A stretch of DNA of 64,000 nucleotides from Algoriphagus sp. Lineage in GTDB: Bacteria > Bacteroidota > Bacteroidia > Cytophagales > Cyclobacteriaceae. Below are positions 1 to 9,192 of this stretch, piece after piece. Below the pieces are notes generated by a model. The model saw nothing but the letters and a program-made list of their open reading frames with translations, ran no database searches and had not been told where the DNA came from. The position numbers were made by a program, and so were the translations under genes. Positions within the stretch are counted from its first letter, which is position 1, and each line of letters starts with the position of its first letter. The DNA lies in the NCBI RefSeq assembly GCF_029254265.1, contig NZ_JAQWXX010000040.1, positions 57,884 to 121,883 of the forward strand. The letters run 5' to 3'.

Positions 1-819
1 ATTTCCGGAGCGCACCATGTTCACTTGATGGCCGAGGCTTATGGCGTCCCAGTTATCTTGCATACAGATCATGCAGCCAAAAAACTATTGCCTTGGATTG
101 ATGGCTTACTTGAAGCAGGAAAAGCTTATTATGCAACTCACAAGAGACCTTTGTATAGCTCGCATATGCTGGATCTTTCTGAAGAGCCGCTTGAAGAGAA
201 CGTTGAAATCTCTTGTAATTACTTCAAAGAATTTGCGAAGCTCGACATGGCGATCGAGATTGAACTTGGAGTGACTGGTGGTGAGGAAGATGGAGTGGAT
301 AATTCTGATGTGGATTCTTCAAAATTATATACTCAGCCTGAAGAAGTGGCTTATGCTTATGAGCATTTGAAGCAAATTGGAGATTTATTTACCATTGCTG
401 CTGCCTTTGGAAACGTTCACGGTGTTTATAAGCCTGGAAATGTTTCTCTGAAGCCAATCATTTTGAAGAATTCGCAGGACTATATCAATCAGAAATACGG
501 TACGACTGGAAAGCCTTTAAATTTTGTATTCCATGGAGGTTCTGGTTCTACTGTTGAGGAAATCCGAGAAGCAAATAGCTATGGCTCTATTAAAATGAAT
601 ATTGACACCGATATGCAATGGGCATTTTGGGAAGGTATTTTGATGAATTATAAAAAGAATGAAGCCTATCTTCAGTCCCAACTTGGTAATCCGGAAGGAT
701 CAGATAGTCCAAATAAGAAATATTATGATCCAAGAAACTGGTTGCGTAAGGGAGAGGAAAACTTCGTGAAGCGTCTTGAGATGGCATTTGATATGCTGAA
801 TGCAGTAAATAGAAATTAA
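1..819 (+). CDS. fbaA: Class II fructose-bisphosphate aldolase, 3' part
   Basis: Cleaves fructose 1,6-bisphosphate to glyceraldehyde-3-phosphate and dihydroxyacetone phosphate in glycolysis and runs in reverse in gluconeogenesis; cytosolic Zn enzyme. The frame is open from base 1, so the gene is cut by the window edge; about 272 codons remain of a family usually near 350-360. Visible landmarks are GAHHVH followed by HTDHAAK (catalytic Asp and a Zn His), EIELGVTGGEEDGVD, the FGNVHGVYKPG loop with a Zn His, and FHGGSGS followed by NIDTD for phosphate binding. It resembles the E. coli FbaA (class IIA) sequence nearly throughout. A strong hairpin terminator follows 17 nt after the stop. Confidence 0.95.
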   Translation: MSGAHHVHLMAEAYGVPVILHTDHAAKKLLPWIDGLLEAGKAYYATHKRPLYSSHMLDLSEEPLEENVEISCNYFKEFAKLDMAIEIELGVTGGEEDGVDNSDVDSSKLYTQPEEVAYAYEHLKQIGDLFTIAAAFGNVHGVYKPGNVSLKPIILKNSQDYINQKYGTTGKPLNFVFHGGSGSTVEEIREANSYGSIKMNIDTDMQWAFWEGILMNYKKNEAYLQSQLGNPEGSDSPNKKYYDPRNWLRKGEENFVKRLEMAFDMLNAVNRN

Positions 820-836
820 CAAACTTTGATTTTCTA

Positions 837-866
837 GAAAAAGTCACTTTGATCGGTGACTTTTTC
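837..866 (+). terminator. Rho-independent terminator after fbaA
   Basis: Perfect 11-bp stem (837-847 with 856-866), 8-nt loop, with the T-run inside the 3' arm. It lies directly upstream of the amylase ATG at 885, so the two genes are probably transcribed separately. Confidence 0.8.
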
Positions 867-884
867 TATTTAAAAAGTATCCCG

Positions 885-2432
885 ATGAAGAATTCAAAAT
901 TGATCCTTATGGCTGGATTTGCATTTGCAATTGCATGCTCTCCAAAAGAGGTTGCCGAACCAGTAAATTATTGGCCACAAGCTGGAGTGACGTATGAGAT
1001 TTTCGTCCAATCGTTCAATGATTCTGATGGAGATGGAATAGGAGACCTAAATGGTGTAACCGAAAAACTTGATTATGTAAAAGAGTTAGGAGCTAACGCG
1101 ATTTGGTTTATGCCGATCATGCCTTCTCCAAGCTATCATAAATATGATGTTACTGATTACAGAGCAATTCATCCTGACTATGGAACAATGGAGGACTTTA
1201 AGAATCTATTAGATGAAGCTCACAAGAGAGATATCAAGATTGTAATTGACATGATCATCAATCATAGTAGCAGTGAGCATCCTTGGTTTGTGGAGTCGAG
1301 AAAAGGGAGAGACAATGAATTTCGGGATTATTATGTTTGGGCTCAAAAAGATACCATTGCAGAATCCATAGAAAAGAAAGTCATCACTCTTGACAGTGAT
1401 AATATCAGACAATGGCATGACCCAGGAAATGGTGAAGATTTTTATTATGGGTTTTTTATTGGAGGAATGCCTGATCTGAATTTTGATAACCCTAAAGTCC
1501 GAGAAGAAATCTATGATATTGGAAAATTTTGGCTGGAGGAAGTAGGTGTCGATGGATTCCGCTTAGATGCAGCGAAGCATATTTTTCCGGATGATAGACC
1601 TTTAGATAATCATGCCTTTTGGAAAGAGTTTCGGGCGAAAATGGAAGCCATCAAACCAGATGTTTACTTGGTTGGTGAAGTGTATGACAAAAAGGAAATT
1701 GTAGCCCCTTATCTACCTGGATTACCTGCCTTATTCAATTTTGATTTTCATTATACCTTGCTTGAGGCATTGAATACTGAGAATGGAATGCTGCTTGCCA
1801 AGAAGCAAAAGGAGATTCTGGATTTTTACCAAGGAATCACTCCTAATTTCATTGATGCTACGATCTCTTCCAATCACGATCAGCCAAGATTGCTCAATGA
1901 ATTGGGAAGTGATCCGGAAAAGTATAAACAAGCAAGTGCAATTTTACTGACTATGCCTGGAGCCCCTTATCTCTATTATGGTGAGGAAATCGGGATGCTT
2001 GGTTTGAAACCTGATGAAAATATAAGAGAACCATTTCTTTGGGATCTTAAAGAGAAAGATAAGGGGAGAACCAGTTGGATTGAACCTGTTTATAGCACTG
2101 ATGCTACAGTTACTCCACTATCCATTCAAAAGGAGGATCCCAATAGTTATTTCAATCACTATAAGGGACTTATTTTCATGAGAAATACTCATCCTGCATT
2201 GGCAATTGGATCCTTGGAATTAGCTTCTGAGGTTTATCCAAAAAGTGTAATGGCTTACTTTAGGAAAGCCCAAAATGAAGAGATTTTTGTCCTCCATAAT
2301 CTTGGGGAAAAGGAAATTACGGTGGATGTTCCCAAAGAATTTTCGAATAAAATCTACCAGCTGGGCGGTGCAGTATATGCGGAAGGAAAAGTGAAACTTG
2401 GAAAGAATTCCAGCATACTCCTGACTAAATAA
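885..2432 (+). CDS. GH13 alpha-amylase family lipoprotein
   Basis: Glycoside hydrolase acting on alpha-glucans, predicted to be lipid-anchored in the periplasm or at the surface. The ATG at 885 is chosen because it starts a lipoprotein signal (MKNSKLILMAGF..AIAC|SPKE); an ATG at 849 in the same frame lies inside the fbaA terminator. All four GH13 regions are visible: DMIINHSS; GVDGFRLDAAKH with nucleophile Asp228; LVGEV with acid/base Glu265; and ISSNHD with Asp332. 515 aa with a C-terminal beta domain fits the family. No SusC/SusD pair is nearby, so it is not a classical Sus locus here. Exact substrate (starch, maltodextrin, trehalose-type) cannot be read off. Confidence 0.88.
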   Translation: MKNSKLILMAGFAFAIACSPKEVAEPVNYWPQAGVTYEIFVQSFNDSDGDGIGDLNGVTEKLDYVKELGANAIWFMPIMPSPSYHKYDVTDYRAIHPDYGTMEDFKNLLDEAHKRDIKIVIDMIINHSSSEHPWFVESRKGRDNEFRDYYVWAQKDTIAESIEKKVITLDSDNIRQWHDPGNGEDFYYGFFIGGMPDLNFDNPKVREEIYDIGKFWLEEVGVDGFRLDAAKHIFPDDRPLDNHAFWKEFRAKMEAIKPDVYLVGEVYDKKEIVAPYLPGLPALFNFDFHYTLLEALNTENGMLLAKKQKEILDFYQGITPNFIDATISSNHDQPRLLNELGSDPEKYKQASAILLTMPGAPYLYYGEEIGMLGLKPDENIREPFLWDLKEKDKGRTSWIEPVYSTDATVTPLSIQKEDPNSYFNHYKGLIFMRNTHPALAIGSLELASEVYPKSVMAYFRKAQNEEIFVLHNLGEKEITVDVPKEFSNKIYQLGGAVYAEGKVKLGKNSSILLTK

Positions 2433-2453
2433 TAAGCTTAATAACAAGGCTTA

Positions 2454-2492
2454 AATGAACAAAGCTTGATCAATGATCAAGCTTTGTTCATT
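2454..2492. terminator. Bidirectional terminator between amylase and pfkA
   Basis: Near-perfect 19-bp inverted repeat (2454-2472 with 2474-2492, one central base) between two convergent genes, with T-rich sequence on the plus side and A/T-rich sequence on the other. Confidence 0.85.
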
Positions 2493-2513
2493 ATAAGTCA
2501 AACTTTAATTTTT

Positions 2514-3500
2514 TTATGTGCTTAGAATCTTTGCGATTCTGAAGTCATCTTCATCTACTGTTTTATCATCAACGATTGCTTTTTTGATCGGTGTGAACAC
2601 AACCTTATGATTTATCAATCCTGCCATTACATCATACTTTCCAGCCAAAAGACCTTCTACCGCGGACACTCCTAGTTTTGAAGCTAGAAGTCTATCAAAA
2701 GAAGAAGGGGCTCCTCCTCGTTGAAGGTGACCAAGTATAGTGACTTTTATATCATAATAAGGCAGATGTTTTTTGACTAAAGCGGGAATATCACCAGCAC
2801 CTCCGCTTTTTCCTCCTTCTGCAACAATAACGATGTTAGAAGATTTTTTGGCTTTGGTTCTAACTTTAAGTTTCTCTACCAATTGCTCAATTGGCATTTT
2901 TTTCTCAGGAATTAGGATTGCTGCTGCAGCGCTTCCTATTCCTGCATTGATCGCAATAAAACCAGCATCTCTTCCCATCACTTCCACAAAGAAAAGTCGG
3001 TCATGAGAAGTAGCGGTATCTCTGATTTTGTCAATTGCTTCGATCGCTGTATTACAAGCAGTATCAAATCCGATTGTTGAATCAGTACCTGATAGATCAT
3101 TGTCTATGGTGCCAGGAAGTCCTATGGAAGGAATACCAAACTCCTGGTAAAATAAATGAGCACCAGTCAACGAACCATCCCCGCCGATGACAACTAGTGC
3201 GTCGATTCCATGGCTTTTAAGATTTTCGTAAGCTTTTTTCCGGCCTTCTGGAGTTCTGAACTCATCACTTCGAGCAGATTTCAAGAATGTTCCACCTCTT
3301 TCCAAGACATGGGTTATATGCCGAGATTCAAGTTTCTTAATGTCGTTTTGAATCATTCCTTCGTAGCCTCGGTATATTCCATACATGTCAAGATTGTAAT
3401 AGAATCCCGCACGGACTACTGCGCGAATAGCGGCGTTCATCCCAGGTGAATCACCACCTGAAGTTAAGACACCGATTTTTTTTATGGTTTTAGGTTCCAT
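2514..3500 (-). CDS. pfkA: ATP-dependent 6-phosphofructokinase
   Basis: Phosphorylates fructose 6-phosphate to fructose 1,6-bisphosphate, the committed step of glycolysis. 328 aa, typical of bacterial PfkA. Seen: LTSGGDSPGMNAAIRAVVR nucleotide loop at the N-terminus, GGDGS at 107-110 for ATP/Mg, PGTIDND with the catalytic Asp133, MGRDAGF, and the effector/substrate loop LGHLQRGGAPS near the C-terminus. GGDGS rather than GGDDT points to an ATP enzyme, not a pyrophosphate one. Its ATG directly abuts the stop codon of mgsA, so the two are almost certainly co-transcribed and translationally coupled. Confidence 0.96.
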   Translation of the reverse strand: MEPKTIKKIGVLTSGGDSPGMNAAIRAVVRAGFYYNLDMYGIYRGYEGMIQNDIKKLESRHITHVLERGGTFLKSARSDEFRTPEGRKKAYENLKSHGIDALVVIGGDGSLTGAHLFYQEFGIPSIGLPGTIDNDLSGTDSTIGFDTACNTAIEAIDKIRDTATSHDRLFFVEVMGRDAGFIAINAGIGSAAAAILIPEKKMPIEQLVEKLKVRTKAKKSSNIVIVAEGGKSGGAGDIPALVKKHLPYYDIKVTILGHLQRGGAPSSFDRLLASKLGVSAVEGLLAGKYDVMAGLINHKVVFTPIKKAIVDDKTVDEDDFRIAKILST

Positions 3501-3875
3501 TTATAAGGTTTGAGTTAAGGCTTTAAACATCAATTCTGCCGAAGCCGGGTTAGTAGCCAGCGGAATATTATGCACATCACAGATCCGCATAAGCATCTGA
3601 ACGTCTGGTTCGTGAGGATGTTTGTCCAATGGATCTCGGAAGAAAATAACCATGGTTAATTCTTTTTGAGCGGCCATTGCGGCAATTTGTGCATCTCCAC
3701 CTATTGGTCCAGAAAGTAACTTTTGAACCTCAAAACCTGCTTTTTCAATATGCGAACCGGTGGTTCCTGTAGCTACAAGATCCACATCAGCTTGAAGGAG
3801 CCGATCCTTGAATCCACTTAAAAAATGAACCATGTCGGCTTTTTTACCATCATGGGCGATTAGCGCAATTTTCAT
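3501..3875 (-). CDS. mgsA: Methylglyoxal synthase
   Basis: Converts dihydroxyacetone phosphate to methylglyoxal and phosphate, an overflow bypass of lower glycolysis. 124 aa. Family signatures: [10 protein letters not shown] at the start, ATGTTG phosphate-binding loop, SGPIGGDAQ with the catalytic Asp61, and [15 protein letters not shown]. Slightly shorter than the 152-aa E. coli protein at the C-terminus, as usual outside Enterobacteria. First gene of a two-gene minus-strand operon with pfkA, at zero spacing. The pairing places entry to glycolysis and the relief valve for triose phosphate under one promoter. Confidence 0.94.
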   Translation of the reverse strand: MKIALIAHDGKKADMVHFLSGFKDRLLQADVDLVATGTTGSHIEKAGFEVQKLLSGPIGGDAQIAAMAAQKELTMVIFFRDPLDKHPHEPDVQMLMRICDVHNIPLATNPASAELMFKALTQTL

Positions 3876-3961
3876 TTGTAAGGTTTAATAGGTTGAGGTC
3901 AAAGTTAGAAAAAAAATGCTTTTCTCACTTTAAGACAGATTATTTTACAGGCATACTTAGC

Positions 3962-6007
3962 TTACGAAATCATATTTTCTAAGTAGAAAAGAAAAGTGTA
4001 CTCTAAAGCTAATTCTTTCAATGCGTTGAATCTTCCGGAGGCTCCGCCATGACCAGCATCCATGTTGGTGTGCAGTAGTAGTAAGTTTTGATCAGTTTTA
4101 TATTCTCTCAGCTTTGCCACCCATTTAGTCGGTTCCCAATATTGAACTTGACTGTCATGCAGGCCTGAAGTGACCAAGAGATTGGGGTAGGAGGTAGGCC
4201 TCACATTATCATAAGGGGAATATGACAGCATGTATTCATAATATTCCTGATTTTCGGGATTTCCCCATTCCTGAAATTCACCTGTGGTCAGCGGAATACT
4301 TTCATCCAGCATTGTAGTTACCACATCTACAAATGGAACTGCTGCTATTAAACCGTTGAATAAGTCTGGCCGCAGATTCATGACTGCTCCCATCAATAGT
4401 CCTCCTGCTGAGCCTCCCATTCCATAGAGATGAGAAGTGCAGGTATAATTTTCAGAAATCAAATGCTCAGCACAAGCAATAAAATCGGTAAATGTATTTC
4501 GTTTGCGAAGCATTTTCCCATCCTCGTACCAATGCCTTCCAAGATCCTCGCCACCTCTGATATGAGCAATGGCAAAAACAAAACCTCGATCCAATAAGCT
4601 CAGTCGCGTACTTGAAAAGTAGGCTTCAGAACTATATCCATATGAACCGTAAGAATATAATAACAGGGGATTTGAACCATCTGCTTTAAACTGGTCAATC
4701 TTATATACTAGCGATATAGGGACCATTTTACCATCTTCAGCCTTAGCCCAAATTCGTGCAGATTGATACGCTGTTGCATCATAGCCCCCCACTATTTCCT
4801 GCTGTTTAAGTAATGTTTTTGATTTGGTGATCATATGATAATCAAAAGTACTTGCAGGAGTTACTAAGGAATTATAGCCAAATCTAAGGATAGAGGTATT
4901 GAATTCGGGATTGGTACTGATCCAGGCCGTATAAGTCTCATCGTCAAATTCTAGCTGATGTCCTTGGGAATTATCCCAAGGTTTTATAAAGATGTTTGTT
5001 AATCCATTTGTGCGCTCTTGGATTACCAAAAAGTCAGCGAAAAGATCAAAATCCTCTAAAAGGCTTGTTTCTCGATGTGGGATCACATCTTCCCAATTTT
5101 CTAATCCAGGACTTTTTATCGGGGCTTTGATTATTTTAAAGTTTTGGGCCTCATGGTTTGTTCGGATCCAAAAATGATCCTCGTAATGATCAGCAGCATA
5201 CTCCAAATGCGGAATACGTGGTTGAATAAGCCGAAACTCTCCTTCAGGTTTTGACGACTCGAGAAACCTGATTTCTGAGGAAATAGTACTTTCAGAGTGG
5301 ATAAATAAATACTTTTCAGATTTAGTTTTTTGAACTGCGCAATTGAACTCAGGGTCTTTTTCTTCGAAAATCAATCGATCATTTTCTGCTTCAGTGCCTA
5401 AGAGATGGGCATAAATTTGATATGACCTTAATGTATCCGGATCTTGTTTGGAATAAAAAAGCGTCTTCTGATCGGCTGCCCAGGTAAAATTTCCGGTGAT
5501 ATTGGGTATTTTATCTTCCAGTAATTTCCCAGTTTCAAGGTCTTTGAAATAGATTGTGTAAATCCTTCGACCTACCTCATCTGCGGCAAAAGCAAGGATT
5601 TTTTGATTGGTCGAAGTGGCAGTTCCTCCTACATTATAGTAAGCTTTTCCTTCGGCGAGAAGGTTTACATTTAAAATAATTTCCTCTGTTGCATCAAGAC
5701 TTTCCTTTTTTCTACAATAGATTGGGTATTCAGCCCCTTTTTCATAACGTGCGTACCAAAAATAACCTGATTTGAAATAGGGAACACTCTGATCATCTTC
5801 TTTGATTCTTCCTTTCATCTCCTCAAAAAGAGTATTTTGAAATTTTTCAGTTGATTTTAAGGTCTCTTTTAAATACTCATTTTCTTGATTAAGGTATTCT
5901 ATCACTTCTGGATTGTCCCGATCTCGCATCCAATAGTAATTATCGATTCGCTCGTGGTTGTGGATTTCGAGCTTCTCAGGGATTTTTTTAGCAATAGGTG
6001 GCTTCAT
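3962..6007 (-). CDS. ptrB: Oligopeptidase B (protease II, S9A family)
   Basis: Cytosolic serine peptidase cleaving short peptides after basic residues. 681 aa with no signal peptide, close to the 686 aa of E. coli. N-terminal beta-propeller begins with HNHERIDNYYWMRDR; the C-terminal alpha/beta-hydrolase domain carries Ser533 in GGSAGG, Asp618 in GLHDSQV and His653 in DAGHGG, which match the family triad in order and spacing. Monocistronic: it is separated by 86 bp from the next minus-strand gene (mgsA) and by 338 bp from mscL upstream. An S9 prolyl oligopeptidase is less likely because the N-terminal motif and triad spacing are of the OpdB type. Confidence 0.92.
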   Translation of the reverse strand: MKPPIAKKIPEKLEIHNHERIDNYYWMRDRDNPEVIEYLNQENEYLKETLKSTEKFQNTLFEEMKGRIKEDDQSVPYFKSGYFWYARYEKGAEYPIYCRKKESLDATEEIILNVNLLAEGKAYYNVGGTATSTNQKILAFAADEVGRRIYTIYFKDLETGKLLEDKIPNITGNFTWAADQKTLFYSKQDPDTLRSYQIYAHLLGTEAENDRLIFEEKDPEFNCAVQKTKSEKYLFIHSESTISSEIRFLESSKPEGEFRLIQPRIPHLEYAADHYEDHFWIRTNHEAQNFKIIKAPIKSPGLENWEDVIPHRETSLLEDFDLFADFLVIQERTNGLTNIFIKPWDNSQGHQLEFDDETYTAWISTNPEFNTSILRFGYNSLVTPASTFDYHMITKSKTLLKQQEIVGGYDATAYQSARIWAKAEDGKMVPISLVYKIDQFKADGSNPLLLYSYGSYGYSSEAYFSSTRLSLLDRGFVFAIAHIRGGEDLGRHWYEDGKMLRKRNTFTDFIACAEHLISENYTCTSHLYGMGGSAGGLLMGAVMNLRPDLFNGLIAAVPFVDVVTTMLDESIPLTTGEFQEWGNPENQEYYEYMLSYSPYDNVRPTSYPNLLVTSGLHDSQVQYWEPTKWVAKLREYKTDQNLLLLHTNMDAGHGGASGRFNALKELALEYTFLFYLENMIS

Positions 6008-6345
6008 TTTGTCTTTTGGCTTGGTGATTTTCTAAATCTAATCTGTGTGGTTAAATCTTTATGGTTATGAATTTCAATTTAAATAAACCCATTATCTAAT
6101 AACATCTTAATTATTCATCCATCTTAGAATAAATAGAAATAAATAAAGAGAAGTGAAAAATGTTTGGCTGGATTCAAATTTAGCTTGATTTAGGGTAAAG
6201 GATTGATTTTGATAAATAGTTTCCTTGATTTTTTTATTGAAAAAATGCGTTTTAGATCTTATAAAAAGAATCTAGGATTTGTTTCAAATGAGATTTTTTA
6301 AAATATTCACTGTATATATACATAATTAACCTTATCAACCACCTT
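6008..6345. other. Divergent intergenic region ptrB/mscL
   Basis: 338 bp, very AT-rich, holding the start regions of two divergent genes. No open frame, repeat or confident promoter box was identified; a TA-GGA-TTTG string near 6270-6280 resembles a -7 box but has an extra base. Confidence 0.4.
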
Positions 6346-6759
6346 ATGGGAATGCTAAAAGAGTTTAAAGAATTTGCTGTCAAAGGCAATGTCATCGACC
6401 TTGCTGTCGGTGTGATAATAGGTGGAGCCTTCGGTAAAATCGTGGCTTCATTTGTGAATGATATAGTAATGCCACCAATTGGATTGCTGGTGGGCGGTAT
6501 GGATTTCAAGAAATTGAATTTGGTTTTAAAGCCAGAGGAACTTGACGCAGCAGGGGAAACAATCGCAGCGGTAACCTTGAACTATGGTGCATTCATCCAA
6601 AATGTTGTGGATTTTGCAATTGTAGCATTCGTTATTTTCCTTGCTATTAAGGGAATCAATTCCATGAAACGCAAAGAAGAAGAGGCACCTGCTGCACCTG
6701 TCGCACCTCCTAAATCTGAGGTATTGCTTGAGGAGATTAGAGACCTTCTCAAGAAGTAA
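6346..6759 (+). CDS. mscL: Large-conductance mechanosensitive channel
   Basis: Homopentameric inner-membrane channel that opens under membrane tension during hypo-osmotic shock. 137 aa. N-terminal amphipathic helix [15 protein letters not shown], then TM1 with the signature [19 protein letters not shown], a short periplasmic loop, TM2 ([20 protein letters not shown]) and a C-terminal helix [10 protein letters not shown]...EEIRDLLKK. All are standard for the family. Single-gene unit ending in a strong terminator. Confidence 0.96.
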   Translation: MGMLKEFKEFAVKGNVIDLAVGVIIGGAFGKIVASFVNDIVMPPIGLLVGGMDFKKLNLVLKPEELDAAGETIAAVTLNYGAFIQNVVDFAIVAFVIFLAIKGINSMKRKEEEAPAAPVAPPKSEVLLEEIRDLLKK

Positions 6760-6782
6760 AAAATATGCTTCACTTGAAACTT

Positions 6783-6812
6783 AAAAGGCAACCTAAATGG
6801 TTGCCTTTTTTT
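6783..6812. terminator. Bidirectional terminator after mscL
   Basis: 11-bp stem aaaaggcaacc/ggttgcctttt (6783-6793 with 6799-6809), 5-nt loop and a T-run, between convergent genes. Confidence 0.85.
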
Positions 6813-7245
6813 AATTTTCTTTTCTTTGCCGCTGATAAAGCTGCCGGGTAAAATCTCTAGCTAATCCATTTAATGCTAAGATTTGATTGTAGCTGATCAC
6901 TTTACTTATATCCGCCACAAATTTTTCTTCATATGTCAGTAATTTTTTTTGAATTTCAAATCGCTGTTCAACTCTTTTTTTAGCATCTGATTCAGTTATC
7001 TGACCATTTCTACTGTCACTCAATGCTGACATTTCTTTCAATAATGCTTCTCGCATGTCGCTATATTGATTGAATACCGGCCAAAATTTTTCTGCCTGAG
7101 GAGGTGTCAAATCCAGTCTAGTTGTTATAAATGCGATTCGAGCTGCCTGCAATTTTTCAGGGTCATATCGTTCGGTAGATCGCTGGGCAAAGCTGAAACC
7201 AAGACTGATCAGCAGAATTGAAAGTGTTAAGACGTATTTTTTCAT
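6811..7245 (-). CDS. Exported helical protein of an ECF sigma operon (Spy/CpxP-like size)
   Basis: 144 aa from the ATG at 7245, chosen over an upstream in-frame start because it begins a clean signal peptide (MKKYVLTLSILLISLGFSFAQ). The mature part is helical and charged, with ITTRLDLTPPQAEKFWPVFNQY, a pattern seen in Spy/LTXXQ-like periplasmic proteins of Bacteroidota, but without a full repeat. It starts 2 nt after the stop of the upstream membrane-protein gene and so belongs to the sigma factor operon. Likely periplasmic; function not established. It could be the stress target or a sensor of the sigma system. Confidence 0.65.
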   Translation of the reverse strand: MKKYVLTLSILLISLGFSFAQRSTERYDPEKLQAARIAFITTRLDLTPPQAEKFWPVFNQYSDMREALLKEMSALSDSRNGQITESDAKKRVEQRFEIQKKLLTYEEKFVADISKVISYNQILALNGLARDFTRQLYQRQRKEN

Positions 7246-7247
7246 AA

Positions 7248-7601
7248 TTAAAACCAATTTTGATCTTCTTCCCAAAGCAATTCACTTTCAGGATATTCTT
7301 CTTCTATAATTTGTTCAAGTATCTCGTTTGGATTATCTGCCATACTTAGGATGTCCTCAGCTGTCCAATATTGACTATCTATATAAAGATTAACTTCTTG
7401 ATCAAAAGTTAATTCTATGTTTTCTTGGTCAAATGGTGCAAGTGCCCAAATCCCTGCAGAAAGAAATATCAATACGACAGCGGCATATTTCACCCAGGTA
7501 AGATTCCGCCTTGGTTGGAGTGAATCTAGGATTTTATCCGGTAGCTGTTCAAAATATCCTTCTGGAGTTTTGAATTCATCTATTTTTGGCAGTTTTTCCA
7601 T
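7248..7601 (-). CDS. Single-pass membrane protein, possible anti-sigma-type partner
   Basis: 117 aa. The N-terminal 36 residues (KTPEGYFEQLPDKIL...) are cytosolic; one TM segment follows at about 37-54 (VKYAAVVLIFLSAGIWALA); the acidic C-terminal part outside contains EEEYPESELLWEED. The FxTPEGYFExLPDxI motif is common in small proteins encoded beside ECF sigma factors in Bacteroidota. It lies between the sigma gene (33 nt downstream of its stop) and the exported protein (2 nt), which suggests a role in holding or signalling to the sigma factor. No ZAS zinc motif is present. Function inferred from context only. Confidence 0.6.
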   Translation of the reverse strand: MEKLPKIDEFKTPEGYFEQLPDKILDSLQPRRNLTWVKYAAVVLIFLSAGIWALAPFDQENIELTFDQEVNLYIDSQYWTAEDILSMADNPNEILEQIIEEEYPESELLWEEDQNWF

Positions 7602-7634
7602 GATATAAGTTAGACTAGATTCAGTTTCAATAGT

Positions 7635-8183
7635 TTATTCTGCTTTTAAGGATAATTCAATTTTCTTTACTGCATGATGGTAACTGGCCTTTAGAGCACC
7701 TATGCTTGTTCCGGTTATTTCTGACATTTCTTCGTAGGTCAGTTCTTCTTGATACTTCAAATGAAAGACAAGTCTTTGTTTTTCCGGCAAGGTCAAAAGG
7801 GCCTTTTGAAGTGCTCTTTGTATCTCATCTCCTGAAATGTTTCCAGGTTGATCTACATAAGATTCTAATTTTTCTTGATGGTCATCAATCGAAAAAAAGA
7901 AACGCTTTTTCTTTTTTTCCAAGAAAGTCAATGCTTCATTGGTTCCTATGCGATACAACCAGGTAAAAAGACTTGAGTTCCCCTGAAACTTATCAAAATT
8001 CCGGAAGGCTTTGACAAAGGTGTTTTGAGTGAGATCATCTGCATCTTCGTGAATCAAAACCATTCTTCTGATCAAATGGTACACCCTTTTTTGGTAAGCA
8101 AGAATCAACTGCCGGTATCCAATTTCCCTAGTCTTAGGATCATGAATTAACTGTATAAGTTCTTGTTCACTGATTTGATTCAT
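7635..8183 (-). CDS. ECF-type RNA polymerase sigma factor
   Basis: 182 aa. Sigma region 2 spans roughly 20-90 (YQKRVYHLIRRM, EDADDLTQNTFVKAFRNFDKF, FTWLYRIGTNEAL); region 4 spans roughly 125-178 (LPEKQRLVFHLKYQEELTYEEMSE..., then GTSIGALKASYHHAVKKIE as helix-turn-helix). No region 1 or 3, as expected of extracytoplasmic function sigmas. First gene of a three-gene minus-strand operon with a one-TM protein and an exported helical protein. This arrangement suggests control by an envelope signal and probable autoregulation, neither directly visible. Confidence 0.92.
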   Translation of the reverse strand: MNQISEQELIQLIHDPKTREIGYRQLILAYQKRVYHLIRRMVLIHEDADDLTQNTFVKAFRNFDKFQGNSSLFTWLYRIGTNEALTFLEKKKKRFFFSIDDHQEKLESYVDQPGNISGDEIQRALQKALLTLPEKQRLVFHLKYQEELTYEEMSEITGTSIGALKASYHHAVKKIELSLKAE

Positions 8184-8271
8184 TCTGGATTTAGACTTTT
8201 ACCAAGGTTAAAGGTTTAGCCCCCATCCTAAAAAAAAATAAAAAGTCTTTTTATCCAGCTTTTCAAAAGTT

Positions 8272-9192
8272 TCAAATCTCTAGGATGTAATCTAGAATTC
8301 CGGCATTTTTTCCTTTAGGTCTAGTGACCAATAAAGGGAGGCTATCATTAAACTGAATTAATCGTTCAGCCATGCTTCCTATAAAAAGGGCAGTAGCAGC
8401 GGTCCTGCCTTTGGCTCCGATAATAATTCCATCAGCTTCTGTTTCCAAAGCTTTAGCGACAATCTCTTGCACGGGATCATCATCGTCATCCTGTGTGTAG
8501 ATAGGGGTGATTTTCACTCCTTTAGTATCGATCTTTCGGATAAACTTTTTATATGAGATCTCCGCATGCATTTGCATTATAGCTGTAAACTCCTCATAAG
8601 TTTTCCCAGTAAAATGATAACCTGAAGGTACAGCAAATACGTTTTGACAAATGATTTCTACCTTTCCATGCTTGTTAGCGATCATCACAGCCTCTTCTAA
8701 AGCATCTTTCGAATAGTCTGAAAAATCACTGGGAACAAGTAGTTTTTTTAGTTTCGGAGTGCTTCCTTCAGGTACAATTAAAAGCGAGCAACTTGCTCTT
8801 CTTGCTAGTCGCAATGAGGCAATTCCACTACCTTGAAGTTGAACTTTTCGACCAATGAGAATCATGTCGGCCGATTTTTCTTCCGAAAGTTTTAGAATTT
8901 TCTTCGAGAGTGAACCTTCTTTTACGATATAATTTAAAGAGATGCCTTTTATTTTAGGGAAGTTTTCGTTGACCACGGCTTCCATCTGATCTTGGCGCTC
9001 TGTGATCATGTTTTCAACCAAATTTGGAAATTCTTCCAGTACTTCTTTAGGAATACTTAGATTCCTTATGACGTTTACAAAATAGATCTTCTTGGTTTGA
9101 TTGACTTGCGCAATAAAAGCTGCGTACTGAATCAATGTCTGATCCAACGAAGTCTGATCCAGGCAAACAATCAATTTCTTAATCAAGTACAT
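8272..9192 (-). CDS. Tandem universal stress protein
   Basis: 306 aa from the ATG at 9192 (MYLIKKLIVCLDQTSLDQ...). The longer frame would need a TTG and adds nine unconserved residues. Two UspA domains, roughly 1-140 and 150-300. The second has a complete ATP-binding signature G-x2-G-x9-G-S (IGAKGRTAATALFIGS), while the first has only IGRKVQLQGSG and has probably lost it. Cytosolic. Monocistronic; the region upstream leads towards the structured RNA at 9450. Role in stress survival is by family only. Confidence 0.88.
   Translation of the reverse strand: MYLIKKLIVCLDQTSLDQTLIQYAAFIAQVNQTKKIYFVNVIRNLSIPKEVLEEFPNLVENMITERQDQMEAVVNENFPKIKGISLNYIVKEGSLSKKILKLSEEKSADMILIGRKVQLQGSGIASLRLARRASCSLLIVPEGSTPKLKKLLVPSDFSDYSKDALEEAVMIANKHGKVEIICQNVFAVPSGYHFTGKTYEEFTAIMQMHAEISYKKFIRKIDTKGVKITPIYTQDDDDDPVQEIVAKALETEADGIIIGAKGRTAATALFIGSMAERLIQFNDSLPLLVTRPKGKNAGILDYILEI

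Noticed and set aside
849..884. Upstream in-frame start for the amylase gene
   Set aside because: It lies inside the fbaA terminator and would put 12 residues before a clean lipoprotein signal.
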